Origin: Pelagibius litoralis
Lineage (GTDB): Bacteria > Pseudomonadota > Alphaproteobacteria > Kiloniellales > Kiloniellaceae
Length of the DNA stretch: 64,000 bases
Reading direction: 5' to 3'
NCBI RefSeq assembly: GCF_011683915.1
Contig: NZ_JAAQPH010000003.1
Location: forward strand, 284,737-348,736
Within the stretch, counting starts at the first letter, position 1. Each line of letters opens with the position of its first letter. The notes beneath the pieces are model-generated. The model made no database searches and had not been told where the DNA came from. It saw nothing but the letters and a program-made list of their open reading frames with translations. Of the stretch, positions 19,028 through 27,734 are shown piece after piece. Made by a program: the position numbers and the translations under genes.

Positions 19028-19883
19028 ACGCCGCAGGCCGAAGCGCGACGCTGAGACGGAGCATTTATCCCTTGGCGGTGCCGCTGCGGCTGCGGAACTG
19101 CGAAAAAAAGCCGGCCCCCGCCTGCCCCAGGCCTATACCAACCGCTATGAGATAAAGTACCTGGTGGCACCGCGCGACCTGGCGAAGGTCCGCGCCGCCC
19201 TGGCTGATCTTCTGGAACCGGATGCCCACAACGGCGCAGGTGGCGGCACCGGCGGCTACTACAATCACTCGATCTATTTCGATTCGCCGCACTATCGCTA
19301 CTACACCGAAAAACACGAGGGTCAGTTGGCCCGCGTCAAACCGCGCCTGCGTTACTATCGGCCCGCGATCAATGCCGCGCCTTTGGCGACATTCCTTGAG
19401 CTAAAGGGCCGCTACGACAGGATCGTGGCCAAGCGGCGCGTCGAACTCGACCCCGATATCGCGCAGGAAATTCTGACCGCGGCAAACCCGGCCCAGTGCC
19501 TGTCCGGCAGCAACGATGCCGTGGCCAAGGAGTTCTGCTATCTGTCCGATCGCTTCAACCTTCAGCCCTGTGTGACCGTCCTTTATCACCGCGAGGCTTT
19601 CTTCAGCGATCTCTACAAGAGCCTTCGCGTCACCTACGACAGCGGGTTGCTATGCAGTCTTGCGACCCACTCGGAGATTCTTTCCGAGAGTTACATTCAC
19701 GGCCTGCCCGGCGGCGAGACTGTGCTGGAAGTAAAATACAACGACCAGATCCCGAAGATTCTGCTGAGCCGCCTGAACGCGCTGGGTCTTCAGCAGCGGA
19801 CCTTCTCAAAGTTCGCCGTGTCGCTGGAACGCTGCTTCGATCAGTTTCGCAGCCGCCGCTTCCGTGCGAGCCGCGTGATGTAA
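19020..19883 (+). CDS. VTC-domain polyphosphate polymerase
   Basis: A 287-residue protein of the VTC family, a triphosphate-tunnel fold that polymerises the gamma-phosphate of ATP into polyphosphate in yeast Vtc4. After a basic 35-residue N-terminus come the tunnel motifs: NRYEIKYLV near residue 41, NHSIYFDSPHYRYY, RVKPRLRYYR, FLELKGRYDRIVAKRRV, VLEVKYNDQIP near residue 238 and FSKFAVSLERC near residue 260. The alternating Lys/Arg and Glu residues fit an active tunnel enzyme. It is translationally coupled to the DUF4956 gene. An acid-phosphatase-like gene follows 90 bases later. Confidence 0.86.
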   Translation: MSERRRPKRDAETEHLSLGGAAAAAELRKKAGPRLPQAYTNRYEIKYLVAPRDLAKVRAALADLLEPDAHNGAGGGTGGYYNHSIYFDSPHYRYYTEKHEGQLARVKPRLRYYRPAINAAPLATFLELKGRYDRIVAKRRVELDPDIAQEILTAANPAQCLSGSNDAVAKEFCYLSDRFNLQPCVTVLYHREAFFSDLYKSLRVTYDSGLLCSLATHSEILSESYIHGLPGGETVLEVKYNDQIPKILLSRLNALGLQQRTFSKFAVSLERCFDQFRSRRFRASRVM

Positions 19884-19973
19884 CCGGATGAGATTGTTTC
19901 CATCGCCCGGGGTTTCATCGCTCCGGGGAAATTAAACACCTGCATTCAGACAGGAGAGGCAAAGAGGACGAAG

Positions 19974-21206
19974 ATGAGTAACTGGCGTAGATCACTGAAT
20001 GAGATTTCACGAAGGCTCCTGCTCGTCGCGGGCGCCGCCGCCTTGGTGCTGGCGGGCCAGATGGGCGCCGCTCAGGCGCAGACCGACCCCGCGCAGACCG
20101 ACAAAGAGACACTGCGGGCGGTATCGCTGCTGTACCGCCACGGCGTAATCTCACCCAAATATGCCCCGCCGAAGAACGCGACCGAGTGGCCCATGGGCTT
20201 CAGTCAGTTGACGGCAGTGGGCATGCGCGGGATGTACGACCAGGGCGCCCGGCTGCGCAAGCGCTATATAGAAGACCTGGGGTTGCTGAGCGAACGCTAC
20301 CACCGTGACGAGGTCTACGTGCGGGCCAGCAATACCGACCGCGCCCTGCAGTCGGCGCAGATGATGATGCTGGGGATGTATCCCCTGGGCATGGGTCCAG
20401 ACCCCTCCACCTACGACCCCGGTCTGGAGGCCGCGCCCGGCGCCGATCTGGCCTTCACGCCCGTGCCGATCCACGCCGTCGGCCTGGAGAACGATGCGGT
20501 CATGCGGCCCTGGACCGGAACGGCCAGCTGCACCCGCTATCGCGACTTCGTCAAACGGCTCGCGAATACCGATCTCTATGAAACGCAGGGCAGGAAGCAT
20601 GAAGATTTCCTGCGCCGCGTCTCTGCCGTCATGGGTGTGAACGAAGGGAAGAAAGCCGGCACCGTTCTCTATCTGATAAACGAGGTCTACGAGCCCCTCT
20701 CCGCAAACCAGCAGCACAGCCTTCCGCTGCCGGACGGCATCTCCGCCGAAGACATGGAGCAGATGAGCGCTCTGGCGGACTGGAACTATCACCACCAGTT
20801 TCTCGGCCGATCCGTCGGCCGGCTGACCGGGGGATCGTTCGTCGCCGAGGTATTGAAGAATTTTACCCGGGTAAGAAACGGTCATCCCGACGCCAGGCGC
20901 CTCTACCTCTACTCGGGCCACCAGCGCACCATGCTCGGTGTCGACGCCGCCCTGGGCATCGAAACGGCCAGAACCAGCGGACCCCTGTTCAAAGGGCGCG
21001 TTCCACCTCTGGCTTCCCACTACGCTTTCGAGCTGCATGAGGTTTCAAAGGGTGATTATGCCGTGCGCCTGAAGTTCGTTACGGACGACGGCGAGCAGAC
21101 GATCCAGGTCCCCGGCTGCAGTTCGGGGATGTGCAGCCTGAAGACCTTCGCATCATCCGTCAGCGATGCGATACCGCGCAACTGGCGACAGGAATGCGGC
21201 GGCTGA
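19974..21206 (+). CDS. secreted histidine-acid-phosphatase family protein
   Basis: A 410-residue exported protein. The start has a strong AGAGGAC site, and residues 1-36 form a signal peptide (two arginines at 13-14, cleavage after AQAQ). The phosphohistidine loop is SLLYRHGVISP with His56. The expected C-terminal HD pair that donates a proton is replaced here by His316-Gln317 in YSGHQRT. The protein could hydrolyse phosphate esters or polyphosphate in the periplasm, but loss of the Asp makes the activity uncertain. It follows the VTC gene on the same strand and converges on the histidine kinase with 23 bases between stops. Confidence 0.83.
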   Translation: MSNWRRSLNEISRRLLLVAGAAALVLAGQMGAAQAQTDPAQTDKETLRAVSLLYRHGVISPKYAPPKNATEWPMGFSQLTAVGMRGMYDQGARLRKRYIEDLGLLSERYHRDEVYVRASNTDRALQSAQMMMLGMYPLGMGPDPSTYDPGLEAAPGADLAFTPVPIHAVGLENDAVMRPWTGTASCTRYRDFVKRLANTDLYETQGRKHEDFLRRVSAVMGVNEGKKAGTVLYLINEVYEPLSANQQHSLPLPDGISAEDMEQMSALADWNYHHQFLGRSVGRLTGGSFVAEVLKNFTRVRNGHPDARRLYLYSGHQRTMLGVDAALGIETARTSGPLFKGRVPPLASHYAFELHEVSKGDYAVRLKFVTDDGEQTIQVPGCSSGMCSLKTFASSVSDAIPRNWRQECGG

Positions 21207-21229
21207 CCGGGGTCCGCGCAAGGCGCCGC

Positions 21230-22765
21230 TCACGCCCGGTGAAAGCGGGCCGCGGCAGCCACCGCGCGCGGCGACCCCAGCGTTAGCGGCGCGCTGTGCT
21301 GCACCTTGGCCAAACCGGCCGGCAGTACAAAGGTCACCACGGTACCCCTGCCAAGTTCGCTTTCGATCGCGAATTCGCCATCGTGCAGCTTGACCAGGGC
21401 CGCTGCCATGGGCAAGCCCAGTCCGGTGCCCTCATGCTGGCGGGTGTAGGGGTTCTCGACTTGGCCGAAGGGCTGCATAACGGTATCGAGCTTGCCCGCG
21501 GGAATACCGATGCCGTTGTCTCTCACGACAACGCGCAGGCCTGCTGTCGCTGACCATTCGGCCGATACCGTGATCTCGCCGCCGGGCTCTGTGAACTTGA
21601 TGGCATTGCTCAGCAGGTTGAGCAGCACCTGACGCAGGCGCCGGCCGTCGGCGCGTAGAATTGGAAGGCCCGGCGCGAAATCCATGACAAGGCGCAGCTT
21701 ACCCTGAATAGCCTTGTCTTGAACCAGCTCCAGGCAGGTTTCCGCCTCGTTCTGCAGATCGACGTCATCAATACTGAGGTCGGCTTTACCGGCCTCGATC
21801 TTGGAGATGTCGAGTATGTCGTTGATCAGCGCAAGCAGGTGATGCCCGGAGCCGTGCACCTGTTTCGCATAGTCGACATAGCGCGGATCACCAAGGGGGC
21901 CGAAGAGCTCCATCACCATCATCTCGGAGAACCCGTTGATGGCGTTGAGGGGCGTGCGCAGCTCATGGCTCATGTTCGCAAGGAACGACGTCATCGCCCG
22001 GTTGGCCAGTTCCGCCTGATCGCGGGCTTCTTCCAGCTCCGCTTCGCGCTGAACCTTCTGAGTCAGCAGCGCGCCGACCGAGTTGACCGCCTCATCCAGC
22101 TGCAGCAACTCCACCGAGGTGAAGGACGGTAAAGCCTCCGGCGAAACGAAAACCCCGTGACTGAAGTTCATCAGCCGCGCCGAAAGATTGTTCACCGGCC
22201 GGATCGCAAAGGCATTCACCAGCAGGAATATGAGAAGAGAGAGCAGCAGGCAGGCGCCGCCGACCGAAACGGCAATCACCAGGGTGTGTTTGGCTATCTC
22301 TTCCTGCAGGCGCGCGTTGTCCCAGACGAAGGTCATTCGGCCAAAGTTCTCACCGGCAAAGGTGACTGACTTGGCAATTTCGATGAGCTCATCGGACTGG
22401 TCGACGTCGCGCTGCCAGGCATAAAGAACGGTGCCATCCTCATTCACGATCTCAGCGGAGAAAAGATCCGGATCGCGAACGATCATCTGGCTCATGGTCG
22501 TCTCAAGGCGCGGAAGATCTTCGCTGAGAATGTCTTCGAGGGACGATAGGCGGACCAGGTCGAACTTTCGTTCCGCCTCCTCGATGGAACGCTCCGTCAG
22601 ATAGGCCTGTTCAGTGTGGCGGATGACATAGCCCGCCAAGCTGCCGAGCAATATGGCCAGCGTCGCCAGGCCCAGCAACAGCTGCGTGCCGAGACGGAAC
22701 CGTCTTCGGTGCACATCGTCGTCGTCGGGCCCGATGATACTGGGCATGGAATCATGCTGATCCAT
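21230..22765 (-). CDS. membrane sensor histidine kinase
   Basis: A 511-residue kinase. Transmembrane helices at about 27-48 and 162-186 flank a 113-residue periplasmic domain. A HAMP-like linker follows, then a coiled coil (residues 235-258). The H-box is MSHELRTPLNAI with His267 as phosphoacceptor. The catalytic ATPase domain shows LLNLLSNAIKFT (N), DNGIGIP (G1), a PFGQVEN F-box and GTGLGLP (G2). No receiver domain is attached and no response regulator gene is adjacent. It is downstream of a PhnD-like binding protein on the same strand (73-base gap), which may present a ligand to its sensor domain. Confidence 0.9.
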   Translation of the reverse strand: MDQHDSMPSIIGPDDDDVHRRRFRLGTQLLLGLATLAILLGSLAGYVIRHTEQAYLTERSIEEAERKFDLVRLSSLEDILSEDLPRLETTMSQMIVRDPDLFSAEIVNEDGTVLYAWQRDVDQSDELIEIAKSVTFAGENFGRMTFVWDNARLQEEIAKHTLVIAVSVGGACLLLSLLIFLLVNAFAIRPVNNLSARLMNFSHGVFVSPEALPSFTSVELLQLDEAVNSVGALLTQKVQREAELEEARDQAELANRAMTSFLANMSHELRTPLNAINGFSEMMVMELFGPLGDPRYVDYAKQVHGSGHHLLALINDILDISKIEAGKADLSIDDVDLQNEAETCLELVQDKAIQGKLRLVMDFAPGLPILRADGRRLRQVLLNLLSNAIKFTEPGGEITVSAEWSATAGLRVVVRDNGIGIPAGKLDTVMQPFGQVENPYTRQHEGTGLGLPMAAALVKLHDGEFAIESELGRGTVVTFVLPAGLAKVQHSAPLTLGSPRAVAAAARFHRA

Positions 22766-22838
22766 CTACTGCCTGCAAGCGCCTGCGGCGCCAAGTTTCA
22801 AGCGCCTCTGGCGCCAAAAGTTCACTGAACCAAAAAAT

Positions 22839-23726
22839 TCACTGAAGCTGTGCGAAGAACTGCGGGTTCCGGCGAATGGCATCGCGGGTCGGTTCGTAGT
22901 CGCTGTCGTTGCCTTCGAAGAAACCGTCGAAGCGCAGGGCGCGCAGTGCACCGCGATCGTCTACGTTGAGCAGTGCCTGGCGCAGGGCGTCACGCACGCG
23001 CTGATCAAGGCCGGCGCGCGCCACCCAGGGCCGGGTCGAGTTGCTGAACTTGGTGAGGGCCCGGATCGGCACGCCCTTGTCAACAAGCTTCTGGAACGTG
23101 GTCTCTTCCAGGGCGCCGGCATCGAACAGACCGGAGCCGACGGCCCGTCCGACCTTGTCATGCCGGCCAAGATACTCATAGCGCTTCAGATCGCGCGCAA
23201 GGAGCCCTGCCTGCATCAGCGTCAACTGCGAAAAGTAGCGGCCGAGCGTCGAACGCTTGGACCCGAAAGCAAAACTCCTGCCGCGCAACTGAGACACTTC
23301 GGTCAGGGTGCTGTCTCTGTGCACCGCAATCACGCCGTCGAAAGACTTCGCCCCGTTCTTGTTTTCCATGGCCAGCACGGTGAGGCCGTCGTTTTCGTCC
23401 TTGGCGAAGATGTAGGAAGCCGGGCCAAGGCGTGTGAAGTCGGCTTCGCCATTGACGATCAGGGCGACACCGGCTTCATAACCTTTCACCAGCTGCATCC
23501 TGATCTCGACTTCCTCACCCAGAACCGCTGTGGCTTCACGGGCGATGGCGTCCAGCGTGGGCCGCAGCTGTGCGACCATGGCGGAGGGCTTGTCCGGGGC
23601 GTAGGTGCCAAAGGTAAGTACCACCTTCGCCTCGGTCGGACTCGACCCAAGGCCCGAGAACGCAGCAAGGATCAATGCGCCGGCAATCGAACGCATGACA
23701 CTTCTGCGAGGAACTGAGAGGTTCAT
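22839..23726 (-). CDS. PhnD-like phosphate/phosphonate-type substrate-binding protein
   Basis: A 295-residue exported protein; residues 1-33 form a signal peptide (PRRSVMRS then a hydrophobic core). The mature protein has the PhnD-fold pattern: LTFGTYAPDKPSAMVAQLRP, NGEADFTRLGPASYIFA, LRGRSFAFGSKRSTLG and a GLFDAGALEE segment. No permease or ATPase gene accompanies it; instead a histidine kinase follows on the same strand. Such orphan PhnD-like proteins often act as periplasmic sensors feeding a kinase rather than in transport. Phosphate, phosphite, phosphonate or another oxyanion could be the ligand. Confidence 0.83.
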   Translation of the reverse strand: MNLSVPRRSVMRSIAGALILAAFSGLGSSPTEAKVVLTFGTYAPDKPSAMVAQLRPTLDAIAREATAVLGEEVEIRMQLVKGYEAGVALIVNGEADFTRLGPASYIFAKDENDGLTVLAMENKNGAKSFDGVIAVHRDSTLTEVSQLRGRSFAFGSKRSTLGRYFSQLTLMQAGLLARDLKRYEYLGRHDKVGRAVGSGLFDAGALEETTFQKLVDKGVPIRALTKFSNSTRPWVARAGLDQRVRDALRQALLNVDDRGALRALRFDGFFEGNDSDYEPTRDAIRRNPQFFAQLQ

Positions 23727-23981
23727 CGTGGTTACCCCGTCATAACAATAGGATTCGTATACTTGGGGCCAAGTAAAGAAGATCGAAGTTAATAAAACTT
23801 GAAACCTACTGCGTTAATTCAACCGCATTGAATATTCGCTGAAATCTTCAACCAGCAATTGCCGTACTGCAAAAGCCGGCGCGAGACGGCGTAAAGCTGC
23901 TGGGGCCGGCCCAAGGGTCGCTGTGATTGCGGGGCAACCCAGATCAGGCGCCGGACCTTGAACTCAGATCCCGGGAGTACT
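23727..23981. other. intergenic region between PhnD-like gene and yciB
   Basis: No gene is seen. Bases 23770-23860 are AT-rich and should carry the promoter for the PhnD-like/kinase pair on the minus strand. GTCATAACAATAGGATT near 23740 has one half resembling a Pho repeat but no second good repeat. The right part lies downstream of yciB. Confidence 0.3.
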
Positions 23982-24551
23982 CTAGCCGCCCAGGTCTTCT
24001 TCCACAGGCGCCATGTGCGCGCGCATGAAGTAAACTTGGCTCGCCACGAAAATAAAAGTCAGGCCAAGAATGCCGAAGACCTTGAAAGTCACCCAGAAAT
24101 CGGTGGATTGAGTCCGCCAGACCACTTCGTTCAATACTGCCATGGCAACAAAAAACCAGGCAAAACGGCTGGAAAGCTTGATCCATCCCGCGTCGTCCAG
24201 AGGCCAGGCCGACGCAAGCAGCGGCTTTAAAAGCGGGCGCTTGAAGAAAAGGCCGCCAAACAGAACAGCGGCAAACAGCACCTGGACGATGGTCGGCTTC
24301 ATCTTGAAGAAGGTCTCGTCTTCCAGCCAAAGCGTCAGGCCGCCGAACACCCCGACCACCATAGCCGTGAGCAGGGGCATCGGCGGGATCCGCCGCTCGA
24401 TCACGAACGACAGTGCCAGCGCGGCAGCGGTTGCGATCATAATGGCAAGCGTCGCCGCCATCAGGCCGTTCAGCCAGTAGACCGCAAAAAACGCCGCCAA
24501 GGGCCCGTAGTCGACAGCCGGCCGCAACCACGCGGGTGCTGGTGCCTTCAT
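23982..24551 (-). CDS. yciB: YciB/IspZ-type inner-membrane protein (septation protein A family)
   Basis: A 189-residue membrane protein. The ATG at 24551 is chosen because GAGAGG lies 7 bases upstream and the size then fits the family (about 180 residues); the frame is open to 24752. It opens with PAWLRPAVDYGPLAAFFAVYW, and has TLAIMIATAAALAL, a conserved LWLEDETFFKMKPTIVQ segment after the second helices, and NEVVWRTQSTDFWVTFKVFG near residue 150. About five transmembrane segments are predicted. YciB proteins influence cell envelope and division; the direct function is not settled. Confidence 0.87.
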   Translation of the reverse strand: MKAPAPAWLRPAVDYGPLAAFFAVYWLNGLMAATLAIMIATAAALALSFVIERRIPPMPLLTAMVVGVFGGLTLWLEDETFFKMKPTIVQVLFAAVLFGGLFFKRPLLKPLLASAWPLDDAGWIKLSSRFAWFFVAMAVLNEVVWRTQSTDFWVTFKVFGILGLTFIFVASQVYFMRAHMAPVEEDLGG

Positions 24552-24781
24552 TCTGATACCTCTCATTACGCCCCACAGAGAGCGGGAGTACAGATCCAGG
24601 GACGAACTCCCCCAATATAGGCGCGCTGCGGGCCGGTTGCACCCTCCCAGCCGCACCAGCCTGCGAAGACCAGCCTTTGATGCGAATTCGCGCCAAAGAC
24701 GCCCAGTCCTTAACAGCTTCTTAAAGCTGCTGTGACAGTTTCGGGGAACCAACCCGGATTACAACCAGGGAGCTGCTGAAA

Positions 24782-25195
24782 ATGTTCCAACAGTACGCCT
24801 CTTCCGAGGACTTCGACGGGGCTTCGCCGCGAAAGCCTTCAGAGCTGCTGGATCAACAGGTGGCCCAGCGCGATCCCTTCATAGAACACTACTTCAAACG
24901 TATCGATCCGCAGCTGGCGGCAAGCTTCAGCGAGGAACAATGCGCGGCCATCAAGGAAATGTTCGGGGCCCGTGGCGTCGCCAAGCACGCGGTTGAGCTG
25001 CGTCGCTCCGTTCCGATCGGCTGGCGGCGCTACTACCTTGTGCTGCTGATGGGCCGCGAAAGGCGGACCTTCGACCGTCTCTTCAGCGAGGGCGCAACCA
25101 CCCGGCCTTTCCTGCTGCTGGGCTACGCCATTACCGCCACGCTTTGGATGATCCCGGCGGTCGCCGTGGCCCTTGCGCTGCAGGCACTGCTGTAA
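24782..25195 (+). CDS. conserved small membrane-anchored protein
   Basis: A 137-residue protein, start preceded by AGGGAG. The N-terminal 110 residues are soluble, with DPFIEHYFKRIDPQLAASFS, QCAAIKEMFG, HAVELRRSVP and GWRRYYLVLLMGRERRTFDRL segments; the last 25 residues form one C-terminal transmembrane helix. The strong conservation-like pattern and normal codon use support a real gene. I recognise no named family. It is divergent from yciB across a 230-base gap that must hold both promoters. Confidence 0.65.
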   Translation: MFQQYASSEDFDGASPRKPSELLDQQVAQRDPFIEHYFKRIDPQLAASFSEEQCAAIKEMFGARGVAKHAVELRRSVPIGWRRYYLVLLMGRERRTFDRLFSEGATTRPFLLLGYAITATLWMIPAVAVALALQALL

Positions 25196-25257
25196 GCCCA
25201 GCCTGACCGGTTCGCCGGCCAACCCTGACGGTGCCCGGCCGGGCGGCCTCTCCCGGA

Positions 25258-25295
25258 AGTATTGGAAAGCCGGCGGAGTATTGGAAAGCCGGCGC
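25258..25295. repeat. 19-bp tandem duplication before mmcB
   Basis: AGTATTGGAAAGCCGGCGG at 25258-25276 is repeated at 25277-25295 with a single change at the last base. The second copy ends 20 bases before the ATG of mmcB, so the duplication lies in its leader or promoter. Confidence 0.75.
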
Positions 25296-25315
25296 CGACG
25301 GCGCTATTCTCGGGC

Positions 25316-25825
25316 ATGTCTTCTGCCCCATCAACAAACCCGGACGACGCCCCAAGTAACGCGGCTGACAACGGCGCTGCTTCCGGGCGCCGCAACACCG
25401 CGGCCCTGCTGACGCGCGGCCTGATGCGGTTCCAGTCCGATCTCGGCCTTGTCTGCCTTTCGGAATTCACCCTGCGTTCCGGACGGCGCGCCGACCTCAT
25501 GTGCCTTGACCCCAAAGGCGGCCTGACGGTCGTCGAGATCAAGTCGAGCGTCGAGGACTTCCGCAACGATCAGAAGTGGCCGGACTACCTGGACTACTGC
25601 GACCGCTTTTACTTTGCCGTCCCGGAGAGCTTTCCCCAGCAGCTGATCCCCGCCGACCAGGGGCTGTTGGTCGCCGATGCCTATGGTGCGACCCTGATCC
25701 GGGAGGCCGAGGCCCGCCCCCTCAATGCCGCGCGCAGAAAGTCGGTCACCCGGCGTTTTGCGCAGCTTGCCGCACGCCGTCTGACGACCTTGCTCGACCC
25801 GGAAGGCTTCTCCGCGCCGCTCTGA
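25316..25825 (+). CDS. mmcB: MmcB family DNA repair protein
   Basis: A 169-residue protein from the ATG at 25316, with the frame open a further 18 codons upstream. The conserved domain has RGLMRFQSDLGLVCLSEF, LRSGRRADLMCLDPKG and a VVEIKSSVEDFRNDQKWPDY segment, where the D...EIKSS pattern is that of a PD-(D/E)XK nuclease-like fold. The DRFYFAVPE and GLLVADAYGATLIREAEA segments follow. MmcB works with the alternative polymerase/ImuAB pathway in Caulobacter mutagenic repair. It converges on hldE, with a palindromic repeat in the gap. Confidence 0.88.
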   Translation: MSSAPSTNPDDAPSNAADNGAASGRRNTAALLTRGLMRFQSDLGLVCLSEFTLRSGRRADLMCLDPKGGLTVVEIKSSVEDFRNDQKWPDYLDYCDRFYFAVPESFPQQLIPADQGLLVADAYGATLIREAEARPLNAARRKSVTRRFAQLAARRLTTLLDPEGFSAPL

Positions 25826-25832
25826 AAGCAAC

Positions 25833-25920
25833 GCCGGCCCGCACCCCCTCCCGGCCACCCAGTGCGATTATCCTGCTGGGTGGGCCAGAACCGATTCGAC
25901 GTAAGTCGAAAACGTTCTAG
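25833..25920. repeat. palindromic intergenic element, copy A
   Basis: Between convergent mmcB and hldE. It shares with the element at 43992-44110 the block CCGGCCCGCACCCCCTCCCG and the GAACCGAT-x-CGACGTAAGTCG block, and the second block also occurs at 40729-40762. The core TTCGAC-GTAA-GTCGAA is a 6-bp hairpin with a 4-base loop. Copy A lacks most of the long right arm present in copy B, so it looks like a shortened form. Confidence 0.75.
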
Positions 25921-25931
25921 CCATAGCCTGA

Positions 25932-27440
25932 TCAGGAACGACTGCGCTCCAGGCGCTCGATCGTCGCCGTGGTCGAATGCCCGGGGGACAGGTCGGCCAG
26001 GACCACCCGACCGCCGTAGCCCTGCACCACATCGGCACCGACCACCTGGTCGACGCTGTAGTCGGCGCCCTTGACCAGGACGTCCGGCCGCAGCGCCTCG
26101 ATGACCGCCATCGGCGTATCCTCGGAGAACACCACCACCCGGCTGACGCTGGCAAGCGAGGCCAGAACCGCCGCCCGGGCGGCCTCGCTCTGGATCGGGC
26201 GGCTCTCGCCTTTCAGGCGGCGAACCGAGGCATCGCTGTTCAGACCCACCACAAGGCGGTCGCAGGCGGCCTCTGCCTGATGCAGCAGAGAGACGTGACC
26301 CGGATGAAGCAGATCGAAACAGCCGTTCGTGAAGCCGATGCGCAGCCCGGCCTGGCGCCACCGCGCCGCCCGCTCCAAGAGTGTATCGAGATCGACGATC
26401 TTCGATTCCGCCGCCATCAGATCCGACGCATGAAGGGCCTGGGTAATCTCATGAGGCTGGGCCACCGCCGTGCCGAGCTTGCCGACGACGATGGCCGCCG
26501 AGGTGTTGGCAAGACCGGCGGCCTGGACCGGCTGCAGACCGGCAGCCAGAGCCGCCGCGAAGACCGCCACCACCGTATCCCCGGCGCCGGAAACATCATA
26601 GACCTCCCGCGCCCGGGCCTTCAGGTGATGGACCGGCGTGGCCGCCGCCGGCTGACCGGAACCTACCCCGGAACCTACCAGGGTCATGCCCTGTTCGCTG
26701 CGGGTCGCCAGAACGGCATCAATACCGCAGTCGTTCATGATCTTGCGGCAGGCAGCGACCACGTCATCGTCTTCCCGGCCGGCGAGGCCGCTGGCATCCT
26801 GCAGTTCGCGGCGGTTGGGCGTCACCCAGCTGGCGCCGCGATAGCGGGAGAAATCGCGCCCTTTGGGATCGACCACCAGCGCGCAGCCCCGCCGCCGGGC
26901 GGCATCGATAACGGCTTTGACGACGGCGGGGGTCAACAGGCCTTTGCCGTAGTCGGAGAGAACCACCGCCGCAGCCTCGTCCAGCGCCGAGAGCGCGGCG
27001 GCGATGACCGCGGCCTCGCCATCCCCGTCCAGCACACCCGAAGCCTCCCGGTCGGCCCTCAGGAGCTGCTGTCCGCCGGCAGCGAAGCGCTCCTTGATGG
27101 TGGTCGGACGTCCGGCCAGGGGCAGCAACTCAATCGTACCGTCGACAGGCGCCAGGCAACGCCCGGCGAGAGCGGCGACCTCCTCGCCGGCGGCATCCTT
27201 GCCGATCACGCCAACACCCAGCGGGCGGGCGCCCAGCGCGGCCAGGTTGCGCAGCACATTGCCGGCCCCGCCGAGCATGGCCGCCTCACGCTCGATACGC
27301 ATCACCGGGATCGGCGCCTCGGGCGAGATACGCTCGACGCTGCCATAGACGAAGCGGTCAAGCATGATATCGCCCAGAACCAGGACCGGAACCGCCTTGA
27401 GGCGGCCAATCAAGGCTGTCAGATCGGTTTCTTCTTTCAT
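25932..27440 (-). CDS. hldE: bifunctional heptose-7-phosphate kinase / heptose-1-phosphate adenylyltransferase
   Basis: About 502 residues (ATG at 27440; a TTG three codons earlier is possible). It makes the ADP-heptose precursor for lipopolysaccharide inner core. The N-terminal PfkB/ribokinase domain (to about residue 320) has VLGDIMLDRFVYG, GGAGNVLRNLAALGA and the DVSGAGDTVVAVFA anion hole and catalytic Asp. The C-terminal nucleotidyltransferase domain has FTNGCFDLLHPGHVSLL with the HxGH motif near residue 376, and ends RPDVLVKGADYSVDQVVG. Both active sites look intact. The length is slightly above the 477 residues of the E. coli enzyme. Confidence 0.95.
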   Translation of the reverse strand: MKEETDLTALIGRLKAVPVLVLGDIMLDRFVYGSVERISPEAPIPVMRIEREAAMLGGAGNVLRNLAALGARPLGVGVIGKDAAGEEVAALAGRCLAPVDGTIELLPLAGRPTTIKERFAAGGQQLLRADREASGVLDGDGEAAVIAAALSALDEAAAVVLSDYGKGLLTPAVVKAVIDAARRRGCALVVDPKGRDFSRYRGASWVTPNRRELQDASGLAGREDDDVVAACRKIMNDCGIDAVLATRSEQGMTLVGSGVGSGQPAAATPVHHLKARAREVYDVSGAGDTVVAVFAAALAAGLQPVQAAGLANTSAAIVVGKLGTAVAQPHEITQALHASDLMAAESKIVDLDTLLERAARWRQAGLRIGFTNGCFDLLHPGHVSLLHQAEAACDRLVVGLNSDASVRRLKGESRPIQSEAARAAVLASLASVSRVVVFSEDTPMAVIEALRPDVLVKGADYSVDQVVGADVVQGYGGRVVLADLSPGHSTTATIERLERSRS

Positions 27441-27734
27441 GAACCACAACCGGCGATCCCGGCCCCCGCTTTGTCACGTCCGACGTTATGTCTCATTGCC
27501 CGCCGGAAACCAAGGCCCGGCACCAGATCTCCGCCTTCGCCCGGCACCGCCACCTCGTCCCTCGGTCGCCCTTCAACCTCGGGAAAGCGCCCGATAGCAA
27601 AGCCTTGGAAGGCCGGGCCAACACAACATGGCATGGGTTTATCCGAAAACGTTAACCGAAATGAAACATCGAACAGGGTACTTAGCTTACGCAGCTACTG
27701 AATTTGACGTATATCGTGGGAGCTAGCGTCAATC

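Noticed and set aside
25977..27701. 574-codon plus-strand frame opposite hldE
   Set aside because: It is the antisense shadow of a well-conserved enzyme gene and its translation is low-complexity.
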